A stretch of DNA of 64,000 nucleotides from Anaerolineales bacterium (GTDB taxonomy: Bacteria > Chloroflexota > Anaerolineae > Anaerolineales > Villigracilaceae): contig JADGEO010000003.1 of NCBI GenBank assembly GCA_016744335.1, forward strand, positions 58,891-122,890, read 5' to 3'. The position numbers were made by a program, and so were the translations under genes. The notes beneath the pieces are model-generated. The model searched no databases, was not told the origin of the DNA, and saw nothing but the letters and a program-made list of their open reading frames with translations. Below are positions 23,233 to 32,282 of this stretch, in pieces (position 1 is the first letter of the stretch; each line of letters begins with the position of its first letter).

Positions 23233-24824
23233 TAATTTATCTCCATCTGCCGGAGGCCAGGCGTAGCAACCATTTGCACTTCCCGTGGAGAAGCAGCTCG
23301 GGCATGTGTATAGGCCCATTGACGTAAAGCAGAGATTTGAGTATCCATTGTTTGTGATAATGGGATGGTAGATTTTAGATTATGCAGAATATCGTGATTT
23401 TCTAATTTACGATTGGCTTCAAAAGCATCATAGAGACTAGAGATAATTGCTTGTTCAATTTCAGCACCTGAGAAGCCATCGCTTTGTTGAGCAAATAGCT
23501 CAAGATCAAATTTGATTGCATTACGGCCGCGTTTGGCTAAATGAATAGAAAATATATCACGCCGCTCCTCTGTTGTAGGGAGGTCAATAAAGAAAATTTC
23601 ATCAAAACGTCCTTTTCGCAGAGCTTCGGCAGGGAGAATGGATATATCATTTGAGGTAGCGATTACAAATACAGGTGATTTTTTTTCTTGCATCCAGGTC
23701 AGGAAACTGCCAAAGACGCGTGCCGTAGTTCCCGCATCTGAAAGATGAGAACTGGCGACACCAGCCAAGCCCTTTTCAAGTTCGTCCATCCATAAAATGC
23801 AGGGGGAGACAGATTCTGCCAGACGCAAAACTGTACGCATATTTTGTTCTGAGGAACCAACTAATTGACTGAATAAACGCCCAAAATCAAGACGAAGTAA
23901 AGGTAACTTCCACTGACTGGCAATTGCTTTAGCAACGAGGCTTTTCCCAGCTCCTTGTACACCTAATAATAGGAGACCTTTGGGATTTGGTAGCCCAAAC
24001 TCACGAGCTCGGTCACTAAATGCCAGAGTACGCTTATCAAGCCATTTTTTTAATAGAGATAAACCGCCTACATAAGATAAATTTTCATCTGCATCGAAAT
24101 ATTCTAGAAGTTGGGCTCGGCGAATAATTTGCTTCTTTTCAGCAACAATGATGTCCAGCTCCAGTGAGTGACTCATTACCAATGCTTTGGCAAAGACATT
24201 TTCTGCTTCGGTGCAGGTTAATCCTCGAGCGGCTTTGAGAACTTTTTCTTTGTTCTCTTTGTCTAATTGAAGTTTGATATCACTAATTTCACGAGCAGAG
24301 CGTATAACGCGCTCTAAAGACTCTTCCAACTCATTAAAAGTGGGAAGTTCATAATTTAGAACAGTGATGTCTTTTTCCAATTCAGGCGGGAAGCGCAAAA
24401 TAGGGGAGAGTATAATTAAAGTTTTGCGACTTTCTTTAAGATGATTCGTAATATCTCTAAGTTTACGTACTATGAGCGGTTGATTTGGGTTGATATTTTG
24501 CTCATCAAGGAAAGGGTGAAAGTCTTTAAGTACAAATATGGCGGCTTCTTGAGAAGAAGCTATATAGTCTAGCGCATTTAGAGGTGGACGTGTATCTTTA
24601 TTGACTGGTTGGGTACCAAAATCGTCTAGCGGATGAATGCCATTAGTTAGTGTCCAAGCATATAATTTTTTGCGTCGCTCTGCCGCAACCTGGCATAATA
24701 TGTGTTCAATCCGGCGCTCTTCCCATGAAACAATATACAGAATAGGGTACTTTGCACGTATAAGAGTATTTAATTCTAATTCACGATCGCTTGAGTTTAA
24801 TAGCATGGGGTAACTATAGCACAT
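23232..24824 (-). CDS. Ycf46-like AAA+ ATPase
   Basis: A 530-aa ATPase of the Ycf46 type found in cyanobacteria, plastids and Chloroflexota. The N-terminal half (residues 1-~240) is family-specific and includes [18 protein letters not shown]. The AAA+ core has Walker [16 protein letters not shown], Walker [13 protein letters not shown], sensor [13 protein letters not shown] and an arginine-finger region [12 protein letters not shown]. The role of the family is poorly known, with reports linking it to photosynthetic regulation in cyanobacteria. ATG 24824 has GGAG 11 nt upstream; ATG 24806 is an alternative. It is first in a unit with a membrane protein and an Ig-repeat protein, which suggests a membrane-associated task here. 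Confidence 0.9.
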   Translation of the reverse strand: MCYSYPMLLNSSDRELELNTLIRAKYPILYIVSWEERRIEHILCQVAAERRKKLYAWTLTNGIHPLDDFGTQPVNKDTRPPLNALDYIASSQEAAIFVLKDFHPFLDEQNINPNQPLIVRKLRDITNHLKESRKTLIILSPILRFPPELEKDITVLNYELPTFNELEESLERVIRSAREISDIKLQLDKENKEKVLKAARGLTCTEAENVFAKALVMSHSLELDIIVAEKKQIIRRAQLLEYFDADENLSYVGGLSLLKKWLDKRTLAFSDRAREFGLPNPKGLLLLGVQGAGKSLVAKAIASQWKLPLLRLDFGRLFSQLVGSSEQNMRTVLRLAESVSPCILWMDELEKGLAGVASSHLSDAGTTARVFGSFLTWMQEKKSPVFVIATSNDISILPAEALRKGRFDEIFFIDLPTTEERRDIFSIHLAKRGRNAIKFDLELFAQQSDGFSGAEIEQAIISSLYDAFEANRKLENHDILHNLKSTIPLSQTMDTQISALRQWAYTHARAASPREVQMVATPGLRQMEIN

Positions 24825-24973
24825 GCCTACAGTAACTCCAAATATAAATTAGATATGTAGTTATATTAGATGCAAAGTCGAGACGTAATTACCTAAAAGG
24901 TTGTAGTGTAAGTGTTCCCTAAAGCCTCTGGGCTTTGAGGTTTTGCTAAAAATTTTGGCTTCCGGACCATCAC

Positions 24974-25357
24974 TTAGTTAAGGACCGCTGTTAGTTTTCC
25001 CAAAAGCGGGGGACCTAAAATTAATATCCCAACCAGTGCAGAAGTTAGTGCGGTAATTAGTACTCCTGCCGCTGATACATCTTTACTTGTTTTTGCAAGG
25101 GGGTGTTCTTCTGGGCAGGCAAGGTCTACGGTATTTTCTATAGCGGTATTAAAGAATTCGGCTGACCAAACGATGCCGATTGCGAGTGCTAATACAGCCC
25201 AATCTCGCGGGGGGAGATGTAGCCAAAGGGCGACTAGAATGACTAAGGTGGTAATGGTTGCGTGTATCCATGTGTTGGGTTCGTTACGCAGAGCATGTTT
25301 CCAGCCTTGAAAGGCGTAGCTAAAAGATTGCAGGCGTAATTTGATAAATTTGCACAT
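24974..25357 (-). CDS. Diacylglycerol kinase/undecaprenol kinase (DgkA family)
   Basis: A 127-aa small integral membrane kinase with three transmembrane segments and the family signature AEFFNTAIENTVDL, containing the catalytic glutamate and metal-binding residues. In Gram-positive-type bacteria the family phosphorylates undecaprenol; in proteobacteria it phosphorylates diacylglycerol. The substrate cannot be told from sequence. The length is normal. It follows ybeY on the same strand, an arrangement common in Firmicutes and other bacteria, but a repeat element now separates the two genes. Confidence 0.92.
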   Translation of the reverse strand: MCKFIKLRLQSFSYAFQGWKHALRNEPNTWIHATITTLVILVALWLHLPPRDWAVLALAIGIVWSAEFFNTAIENTVDLACPEEHPLAKTSKDVSAAGVLITALTSALVGILILGPPLLGKLTAVLN

Positions 25358-25400
25358 ATTTTTTTTGAGTAGGGATGATATGGGAGAAGCGGTTAATTAT

Positions 25401-25513
25401 TAGACTTCTTGCAAAAATCTGTTTTCACCATGCTCCCTGCGCCGTCCTCGGCGCAGGCTCACCTGAAAAATGCCGCCGAGAACAACGGCTAGAGCACTTA
25501 TGCAAGAGGTCTA
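25401..25513. mobile_element. MITE-like element with terminal inverted repeats
   Basis: The ends TAGACTTCTTGCA (25401-25413) and TGCAAGAGGTCTA (25501-25513) are inverted repeats, matching 12 of 13. Between lie ~87 GC-rich bases with CCTGCGCCGTCCTCGGCGCAGG, a further palindrome. There is no coding capacity. The AGACxTCTTGCA end is like those of IS5-type elements, so a transposase in trans probably moved it. The right end supplies the last codon and stop of ybeY. Confidence 0.75.
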
Positions 25514-25966
25514 TTGTGATATTTTTATATTCCCTAAGCCAAGTTCTGTTAATATTTCAGATTGTGCCGTCCACATTTTTTCTTTTTCTTTAGCCTCTGC
25601 ATGGTCGTGCCCGAGCAGATGTAATACGCCGTGAATGATAAGAAGTTGTACTTCTGCTTCGAGGGGGTGGCTATTTTTTTTTGCTTGTTTGGCGGCATAG
25701 GGGATTGAGACGACAATCTCGCCCAGATGGAGCAAGCCAGTTTCGGGGTCGCGTTCGTGTACGTCAAATGAGAGCACATCTGTTGGGGCATCAAATCCAC
25801 GATATTGGTGATTCAATGCCCGAATCTCTTCGTCATCTGTCAATAAGACGCTCACTGAGACCTCTTCTGGGGTAGTTTGATTTTTAAGTGTGGCGTGAAG
25901 CGTATCTTCTAAAAGAGTTTTCTCAAATTTTTGATTTAGAATGACGTTATATGAAATTTCAATCAT
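25511..25966 (-). CDS. ybeY: Endoribonuclease YbeY (16S rRNA maturation)
   Basis: A 151-aa metalloprotein with the zinc-binding motif HGVLHLLGHDH, plus the upstream TDVLSFDV segment typical of YbeY. It acts in 16S rRNA 3'-end maturation and ribosome quality control. The start overlaps the end of the pgpH-like gene by 8 nt, a conserved bacterial pairing. The stop codon TAG lies in the terminal repeat of the MITE-like element at 25401-25513, so the original C-terminus may have been slightly different. The catalytic part is intact. Confidence 0.96.
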   Translation of the reverse strand: MIEISYNVILNQKFEKTLLEDTLHATLKNQTTPEEVSVSVLLTDDEEIRALNHQYRGFDAPTDVLSFDVHERDPETGLLHLGEIVVSIPYAAKQAKKNSHPLEAEVQLLIIHGVLHLLGHDHAEAKEKEKMWTAQSEILTELGLGNIKISQ

Positions 25967-28091
25967 TTTTTCTCTCAGATGGTTTTGTTGCTACAGCATT
26001 AGATGCTGATTTTTCTTTGTTCTTAGGATATTTTACGCGGGTGTGTTGTGTGCCGCGCAAGGTGGTGATAAAAGATTCTTTGATGAGGGCGAGATCGCGT
26101 AATGTTAGGTGCGTATCTGCTAATTGGCCACTTTTTTGTATCGTTTCAATAATTTTGTTTACCAGTGTGCGCAGTTCTTCTTCGCCTTGGGGCTGTTCTG
26201 CTCTTGTCCAGGCTTCGGTGCCGTCTGCGAGCATTAATAGGGCTGTCTCGCGAGATTGCGGGGCGGGTCCTGGATAGCGGAATTTCTCTACATCAACCTT
26301 TGTTATATCTCCCTCAACTTCTCTAAGTGCTAGCGTATATTGATATCGGGTGATATTTGAGCCGTGATGCTCAAGTATGAAGTCAGTTATTCGGTGGGGT
26401 AAGTGATATTTTTTTGCTAAAACCACACCATCTGTAACGTGACGGATGATGATTTCTGCGCTTTCTTCAGGGCTAAGGTTTTCATGGGGATTAATGCTGC
26501 CGTGGGGTTGGTTTTCAATAAAAAAGAACGGATTTTCTGCTTTGCCAACATCATGAAAAAGTGCACCTACACGTACCAAGAGTGCATTGGCACCAATATT
26601 CTCTGCCGCTCGTTCGGCAAGATTGGCAACTTGTAAGCTATGTTGATAAGTGCCTGGTGCGGCGCGTAATAAGAGTTGTAATAAGGGGGCATCAGGGCGG
26701 GATATTTCGAGTAAGCGTAGCGTGGTTGGGATACCTAAAATTTGCGCAAGAAAAAATTGTAAAAGTAGTGCTAAGCTCGTAGAGGCTATTCCGTTAAAGG
26801 CAGATGCGCCTGCTAGTGTTGCTATGCCGACCCAATCGGGGGCGTTAAAGGGAAGCCAAAAAGCTACAAGTATAGCGATTCCTGTTAGAGATATCGCCAG
26901 CCCTGCTTTTAAAAACGCCCATGCTTGGTGTGCTTTTCCAAGAATGAGAATGCCTATTAGCGATGATATTAGATAATAAGCTGTTAGTGTATGTGCATCA
27001 CTTATACCATAAGTGGCTAAAATACTCATTGAAAATATAAGAGCAAATGCCGCATCTGCACCGAAAAGAGTTGCAATTAATAACCCAAAAGCGGGCAGGG
27101 GATATAGATAAGGGATAATGAGGTGGTTCGGAATTGTTAGGCGAGCACCGACCAAGAAAATTAAAAAGAAGATGGCTGTTGAGGCTAGGCTACGCGTATC
27201 CTTTAACTGTATTGATGGGTGGTATTTAAAGTGAAGCCATAAGAAAAGAGATAAAATTAATGTTAATGCCCCTGCGCCAAGATATTCAGTGAGTTCATCT
27301 TGTGATTGAATTAACCCAAGATTTTCTAATGCTTCTAAATTTGCAGGTGTGATGATTTGTCCATTGGTCACAACTCTTTCGCCAGCTTTATAATACTGAA
27401 TGATAGGCTCAACTGCTTCGCTCGCGGATTTTTGATTTGCTTCCGTTAAATCTTCACTGTACAGGCTATTGGGCACGATAAAGGCTATCACCATTTCTGT
27501 GACCAATTGAGCTTGAATTTCTGTTAACGCTAAAGAAATACGTGAAGGGACGCTACGCTGTGTACTTGCTAAATTGTTCTGTCGAATGTCGTTTCGCATG
27601 ACTTGCTCAAGAACACTTAGCGACTCTTGTTGAACCGTTTCCCATTGTGTGTCACTTAGGCTTAAGATAATTGAAATACTTTCGTCTTTGAGGCTAATAT
27701 CTTCGAGGGCAAGTAAATCAAGTTTTTTTTCTCTGGCAGTGGCGTGCTCGTCTATTCGTATGGTGCTAATATACTGAAATACACCGCGTAATCTATCTAT
27801 TTCTTCTCGTGCAATAGAGGTGTCAGCTGACGTATAGACTAAATCGGCTGTTAATTCGGCGTTTTGGCGCGCATCTTCAGTGCGGACTTCGCTGATATAC
27901 TCAATGGCGTAGGGGGCTTCTAAATCACGCGGGGCAACATCGCCAACTGCAAGTGGTAATGCCACGGCATCTAAGACCAGCGGCAGAACCAGCGCGACAA
28001 AAACACCCATAGCAGTTAGCACCAATATCAGGGCGCGTATGAGTTTTAAGCGTTTAGATTTTGAAGAAGATTGCTCGATAAAAGTTGCCAT
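25959..28091 (-). CDS. pgpH: PgpH-type 7TM-HD domain protein (probable c-di-AMP phosphodiesterase)
   Basis: A 710-aa membrane protein in the 7TMR-HDED layout. One N-terminal transmembrane helix (residues ~20-42) precedes a large extracytoplasmic domain (~45-270). A bundle of about seven helices (~280-470) follows, then a cytoplasmic HD domain. HD metal ligands are seen in TYQHSLQVANLAE, GALFHDVGKAENP and ILEHHGSN. The family includes Listeria PgpH, which hydrolyses cyclic di-AMP to pApA. The Lys/Ser-rich C-terminus is short. It overlaps ybeY by 8 nt and lies 9 nt after yqeY, forming the conserved yqeY-pgpH-ybeY-dgkA order. Confidence 0.92.
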   Translation of the reverse strand: MATFIEQSSSKSKRLKLIRALILVLTAMGVFVALVLPLVLDAVALPLAVGDVAPRDLEAPYAIEYISEVRTEDARQNAELTADLVYTSADTSIAREEIDRLRGVFQYISTIRIDEHATAREKKLDLLALEDISLKDESISIILSLSDTQWETVQQESLSVLEQVMRNDIRQNNLASTQRSVPSRISLALTEIQAQLVTEMVIAFIVPNSLYSEDLTEANQKSASEAVEPIIQYYKAGERVVTNGQIITPANLEALENLGLIQSQDELTEYLGAGALTLILSLFLWLHFKYHPSIQLKDTRSLASTAIFFLIFLVGARLTIPNHLIIPYLYPLPAFGLLIATLFGADAAFALIFSMSILATYGISDAHTLTAYYLISSLIGILILGKAHQAWAFLKAGLAISLTGIAILVAFWLPFNAPDWVGIATLAGASAFNGIASTSLALLLQFFLAQILGIPTTLRLLEISRPDAPLLQLLLRAAPGTYQHSLQVANLAERAAENIGANALLVRVGALFHDVGKAENPFFFIENQPHGSINPHENLSPEESAEIIIRHVTDGVVLAKKYHLPHRITDFILEHHGSNITRYQYTLALREVEGDITKVDVEKFRYPGPAPQSRETALLMLADGTEAWTRAEQPQGEEELRTLVNKIIETIQKSGQLADTHLTLRDLALIKESFITTLRGTQHTRVKYPKNKEKSASNAVATKPSERKND

Positions 28092-28100
28092 TTGAGAATT

Positions 28101-28547
28101 TTAATTTTGCAATAATTTACGAACTGTGTTGCTAATATCGCCACCAGATGCGCGTCCTGCTACGCGTGGGATGATTATTTTCATCACATTGCCCATATCC
28201 CTAATAGAAGAGGCGTTCACCTCAGCGATGACTTCTTCCGCTAGGGCGCGTAAATTCTCTGCGCTCATTTCTTCGGGGAGATACTTTTTCAACACCAGAA
28301 TTTCTTCAGCCGTATCTGTGATGAGGTCATCACGCCCTGCCTTTTTTGCTTCAGTGATTGTTTCTTGGCGAGATTTAACTTCCTTTTGCAAAATGGCAAG
28401 GACGGCAGTTTCATCAAGTTCTTCACGGCGATCTTTTTCAGCTTGCTGAATGGCGGCGCGTACCATCATTAAAGTGCGTTTGGCAACTTTATCTTTGGTT
28501 CGCATTGCATCTTTCATATCATTATTGAGTTGAGTTTTTGTATCCAT
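28101..28547 (-). CDS. yqeY: YqeY/GatB-like protein
   Basis: A 148-aa protein with the YqeY family pattern: LNNDMKDAMRTKDKVAKRTL at the N-terminus, VLKKYLPEEMSAENL in the middle and RASGGDISNTVRKLL at the end. The fold is the helical tail shared with the GatB subunit of tRNA-dependent amidotransferases. It is thought to bind RNA, but its role is not firmly established. It is the first gene of the pgpH-ybeY unit. Confidence 0.93.
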   Translation of the reverse strand: MDTKTQLNNDMKDAMRTKDKVAKRTLMMVRAAIQQAEKDRREELDETAVLAILQKEVKSRQETITEAKKAGRDDLITDTAEEILVLKKYLPEEMSAENLRALAEEVIAEVNASSIRDMGNVMKIIIPRVAGRASGGDISNTVRKLLQN

Positions 28548-28568
28548 ACTATGGATTATAACGGATAA

Positions 28569-31500
28569 TTACTCCGCTAAAATGCGATTTTGCAAAGAAA
28601 GCATCTGATGATATAACCCCGCCTCGCGCGTGAGTTGGGCGTGGTCGCCGCGCTGGACGATTTTTCCGTGATTCATAACAAGGATTTCATCCGCATTCTC
28701 CAACCCAATCAGTCGATGTGTAATTAGCAGAGATGTTTTCCCGCGCATCAACGTAAAAAGAGATTTCAGTATTTCCTTCTCCGTAATTGGGTCAAGATTG
28801 GCGGTTGGCTCATCGAGAATCAAAATCGGGGCATCTTTTAGCATTGCCCGTGCAATTGCCAAACGCTGACGTTCCCCACCGCTCAACCGCGCTCCTTGCT
28901 CACCGATAAAAGTATTGTAGCCTTTGGGCAATCTTGCTATAAACTCGTGGATTTGCGCCTGTTTTGCCGCGTCTTCAATCTCATCTTGGCTGGCATCAGG
29001 GCGTGCCAAGCTCAAATTATCGTGTATGCTGGCATTGAAGAAGTATGCCTGTTGCGGAATAACGGAGATTTGTGCGCGAATATCATCGGCATAGAAATCG
29101 TGCAGAGATTTACCATCGAGCATGATATCTCCCTCACGAAACTCCCAAAAGCGGAGTAAGAGATTCTTCAATGTAGATTTTCCCGCGCCGCTCGCCCCAA
29201 CCACCACAAGATTTCTCCCCGCATTTACTTTAAAAGAAATATCGTTTAGTGCAGGCTCATCATTTTCAGAATACGAAAAAACGATATTTGAGAATTCGAT
29301 ACTCGATAATTCTTTCTTCTTTCCTCTTTCTTCTTTTTCTAAACCTTCAACCTTCAACTTTTCATTTTCAATTATCTCAGGTTCTGCATCCACAATCTCA
29401 AAGAGTCTGCGTCCGGCTTCAAGCGATTCTTCGAGTAATTGTGCGGCGAGCGGAAGCGGTAAAACGGCTTCAAAGCTAACTAGCGCAATCATTGCGAGCG
29501 CGCCGAGCATCACTCCTGAGATTTGCCCCGTGCTAACGAGGGGGATTGCCAAGACTAAAACTGTCCACATGCCGAGATTGGTGAGTAAGTTGCCTAATCC
29601 GCTATGAAAGCCACTAATACGGGCGGCACCTTGTTGGGTTTCACCATATACCTGTCCAAGCAAGGCGATTTTTGAGCTGTGAGCAGTAGCACGCCCATTG
29701 GCAAGCAAATCGCTCAAGCCTTGTATTCCGTCTACCAGCTGGATGTGTAGCTGGGCGCGTTGACTGATGAGGGCTTTGCCATCCTTTTTGCCTTGTACGC
29801 GTGCGAGGAGCGGAATCCCCAATCCCAGAGAGAGTAGAAAGGCGAGCAATACCCAACCGAGACGCGCATCGTATAACCCAACGAAGGCGGCGGTGCTGAG
29901 GGAGATGAGTATCGCAACTAACGGTGGTGAAATGACACGAATATAGAAGTTTTCGAGGGTTTCCACATCTGAGATGACGCGGCTAAGGAGGTCTCCACTG
30001 CGGTATTTCATTAAGCGGGCGGGGGCGAGGGGTTCGAGGGCGGTGTAGAACCATATCCGCAGGCGAGAGAGGAGTGAGAAGGTGACTTGGTGTGATGTGA
30101 GACGTTCAAAATAGCGAAAAACGCCGCGGCTAATGCCAAAAAAACGCACGCCGACTATTGCAACTTGTAATTCTGCAATCGAAGGGTGCAAAGCGGCGGC
30201 AGAAATGAGCCATGAAGATGTCCCGATTAAAGCGATACTGCTGGCGATAGTGCCCGCTCCGATGAGGGTTGCGCGGGCGACTTCTTTCCATGATCCGTGT
30301 AGAAAAGATAAAAGGCGAGAGAAGATGTTTGAGTGTTTGAAGGTTTGAAGGTTTGAAGGTTTTTGTGTTGTAGCAAGGGCTTTAGCCCTTTTTCTGTTGA
30401 GAGGGCGACTGAAGTCGCTACTACGAGGGGACGATGTTGAACTTTGCGTTCCAACCATTTTCGCGTAAACCCCGTCCTTCGCCAACAACGCTTTATGCGT
30501 GCCTTCTTCGATCAACTTTCCACTTTCTAGCACTAAAATTTTATCGGCTTTGAAGATGGTGTTTAGGCGGTGGGCAATGGTTATCACCGTGCGCCCTTCC
30601 ATCAGTTTTTTTGTCGATTCTTCGAGCGCAACTTCGGTGATGGGGTCTAGGCTGGAGGTTGGCTCGTCTAAAATGAGTATGGGGGCATCTTTGAGATAGG
30701 CACGCGCCAAGGCCAATCGTTGGGCTTCCCCGCCACTTAAACGAGACCCAGCCTCCCCCACGAGCGTTTCGTATCCGCTTGGGAGCGAGCGAACGAACTC
30801 GTCCAGATGTGCCGCTTTGGCGGCATCCTGCACGCTTTCCATATCTGCATTTGGATTGGCGAGACGGATATTTTCGGCGATGCTTATATTGAAGATGAAG
30901 GGATTCTGCGAAACCCAAGCGATTTGCTCGCGCCAAGCATTGGCGGGGATTTGGCTGAGGGATGTGTTGTCTACGCGAACTTGACCTGAACTTGGGTGGA
31001 GGAACCGAAGCAGGAGATTTGCTAAGGTGCTTTTTCCTGCCCCACTTGCCCCAACCAGCGCAATTTTTTGCCCTTTTTCAATGGTGAAAGAGATATTATC
31101 GAGTGCGGGGGCGGTTTCATCGGGATAGGTGAGGGAGATATTCGAAAATTCGATATTCGAGAGTTGGAGCGTTTCCTGATTTACAGTTTCCTGTTCTTCT
31201 AATGCCTGATCTACTGGTGTTTCAAGAATGGCAAAAATCTTGCGCGCCGCAGTAGTGCCGTCCATGCCAGCGTGAAAACGGAGCCCCAACATGCGTAGGG
31301 GAATATAAAATTCGGGGGCGAGGATGAGCAAAAAGAAGGCTTGCTGAAATTCGATTTTGTAGTAGAGCAGGCGCAGGCCAATTTCTACTGCGATGACGGC
31401 AGTGCTGAGCGTGGCAACGAGTTCTAGCACGAGAGCAGAGAGAAATGTGACGCGCAGGACATTCATGGTCGTGTCACTAAACTTTTCGCTGACTTCACCA

Positions 31501-32165
31501 ATGCTGTGAGCGTGCGCTTTGCTTTGCCCAAATTCTTTGAGCGTGGTTAACCCTTGCAGGCTATCAAGAAAATGTGCGCTGAGACGACTGAGCGTTTCGT
31601 ATTGTTGTTTTGTGAGGCTTTCGGCGGCTTTGCCGATCATAATCATAAAAACGGGGATGAGCGGAGCGGTGATGAAGAGAATAAATCCAGAAAGAGGGTC
31701 GCGTGGGAAAACGAAAACAAGAATAGAGAGGGGGACAAGAGCAGATAAGACCAGTTGGGGTAGATATTGGCTGAAATACGCGTCGAGGGCTTCAATCCCT
31801 TCGACTGCGGCGGCGGTGAGTTCACCTGTGCGCTCTTTACGGGTGAAACTGGGACCGAGTTTTACGATGTGGGCGAAGAGTTTTTCGCGCAAATCGGTTT
31901 TGACGCGTACTGCAATTGCTTTTGCGCTGATTTCGCCAAGCCATGTGAGGAAGGCGCGCGCGGCGATAATACCGAGCAATAAGCGTAAGCCATCGGCTAC
32001 TTGAAGGAGGGTTTTATTGAGCAAAAAAACATCGTTAATAGCATGGCTGATGAGCCAGGCTTGCCAAATGGTGAGTAATCCAATTAGAAAACCAGCAAGC
32101 AGGGTTATGATGAGGGCGGTGCGGCTATTACGTGCAAAGGTGAGAAGTCGGCGGTCTAGGTTCAT
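28569..32165 (-). CDS. cydDC: CydD-CydC fused ABC exporter for cytochrome bd assembly
   Basis: A single 1198-aa chain that contains two complete ABC half-exporters, normally separate proteins CydD and CydC. Each half has about six transmembrane helices and an ATPase. The first has Walker A GASGAGKSTLANLL and signature LSGGEAQRLAL. The second has VVGASGAGKSTLKNLL, LSGGERQRLAI and LILDEPTANLD. CydDC exports thiols and is needed for heme insertion into cytochrome bd. The halves are joined by a ~50-residue linker (from about residue 575) whose coding DNA is made of dispersed repeats (30326-30427). It lies downstream of cydA and cydB on the same strand but after a strong hairpin. Confidence 0.93.
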   Translation of the reverse strand: MNLDRRLLTFARNSRTALIITLLAGFLIGLLTIWQAWLISHAINDVFLLNKTLLQVADGLRLLLGIIAARAFLTWLGEISAKAIAVRVKTDLREKLFAHIVKLGPSFTRKERTGELTAAAVEGIEALDAYFSQYLPQLVLSALVPLSILVFVFPRDPLSGFILFITAPLIPVFMIMIGKAAESLTKQQYETLSRLSAHFLDSLQGLTTLKEFGQSKAHAHSIGEVSEKFSDTTMNVLRVTFLSALVLELVATLSTAVIAVEIGLRLLYYKIEFQQAFFLLILAPEFYIPLRMLGLRFHAGMDGTTAARKIFAILETPVDQALEEQETVNQETLQLSNIEFSNISLTYPDETAPALDNISFTIEKGQKIALVGASGAGKSTLANLLLRFLHPSSGQVRVDNTSLSQIPANAWREQIAWVSQNPFIFNISIAENIRLANPNADMESVQDAAKAAHLDEFVRSLPSGYETLVGEAGSRLSGGEAQRLALARAYLKDAPILILDEPTSSLDPITEVALEESTKKLMEGRTVITIAHRLNTIFKADKILVLESGKLIEEGTHKALLAKDGVYAKMVGTQSSTSSPRSSDFSRPLNRKRAKALATTQKPSNLQTFKHSNIFSRLLSFLHGSWKEVARATLIGAGTIASSIALIGTSSWLISAAALHPSIAELQVAIVGVRFFGISRGVFRYFERLTSHQVTFSLLSRLRIWFYTALEPLAPARLMKYRSGDLLSRVISDVETLENFYIRVISPPLVAILISLSTAAFVGLYDARLGWVLLAFLLSLGLGIPLLARVQGKKDGKALISQRAQLHIQLVDGIQGLSDLLANGRATAHSSKIALLGQVYGETQQGAARISGFHSGLGNLLTNLGMWTVLVLAIPLVSTGQISGVMLGALAMIALVSFEAVLPLPLAAQLLEESLEAGRRLFEIVDAEPEIIENEKLKVEGLEKEERGKKKELSSIEFSNIVFSYSENDEPALNDISFKVNAGRNLVVVGASGAGKSTLKNLLLRFWEFREGDIMLDGKSLHDFYADDIRAQISVIPQQAYFFNASIHDNLSLARPDASQDEIEDAAKQAQIHEFIARLPKGYNTFIGEQGARLSGGERQRLAIARAMLKDAPILILDEPTANLDPITEKEILKSLFTLMRGKTSLLITHRLIGLENADEILVMNHGKIVQRGDHAQLTREAGLYHQMLSLQNRILAE
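30326..30427. repeat. Dispersed repeats forming the CydD-CydC linker
   Basis: Bases 30328-30361 are four direct copies of a GGTTTGAA-type octamer. Next is GTAGCAAGGGCTTTAGCCCT and GGCGACTGAAGTCGCTACTA (30369-30425), two palindromes within outer arms GTAGCA/GCTAC. The second type also occurs at 32236-32281, between cydB and cydDC. Read in the cydDC frame they encode polar sequence such as FSRPLNRKRAKALATTQK, not part of either ABC domain. Confidence 0.75.
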
Positions 32166-32184
32166 TTAGTATCACGAATAAAAG

Positions 32185-32281
32185 AAAATCGGCTGGCAGT
32201 ACTTCACTGCCAGCCGATTTTATCTTAAAAACTTTGTAGTGGCGACTTTAGTCGCCTAAGGGCTGAATCCTTTACTACGAG
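32185..32281 (-). terminator. Hairpin and dispersed repeat between cydB and cydDC
   Basis: AAAATCGGCTGGCAGT (32185-32200) and ACTGCCAGCCGATTTT (32206-32221) form a perfect 16-bp stem with flanking T/A runs, a strong terminator in either direction. Next to it, at 32236-32281, is a repeat with GGCGACTTTAGTCGCC and outer arms TGTAGT/ACTACG of the same family as in the cydDC linker. The hairpin would limit read-through from cydAB into cydDC. Confidence 0.75.
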
Positions 32282-32282
32282 A

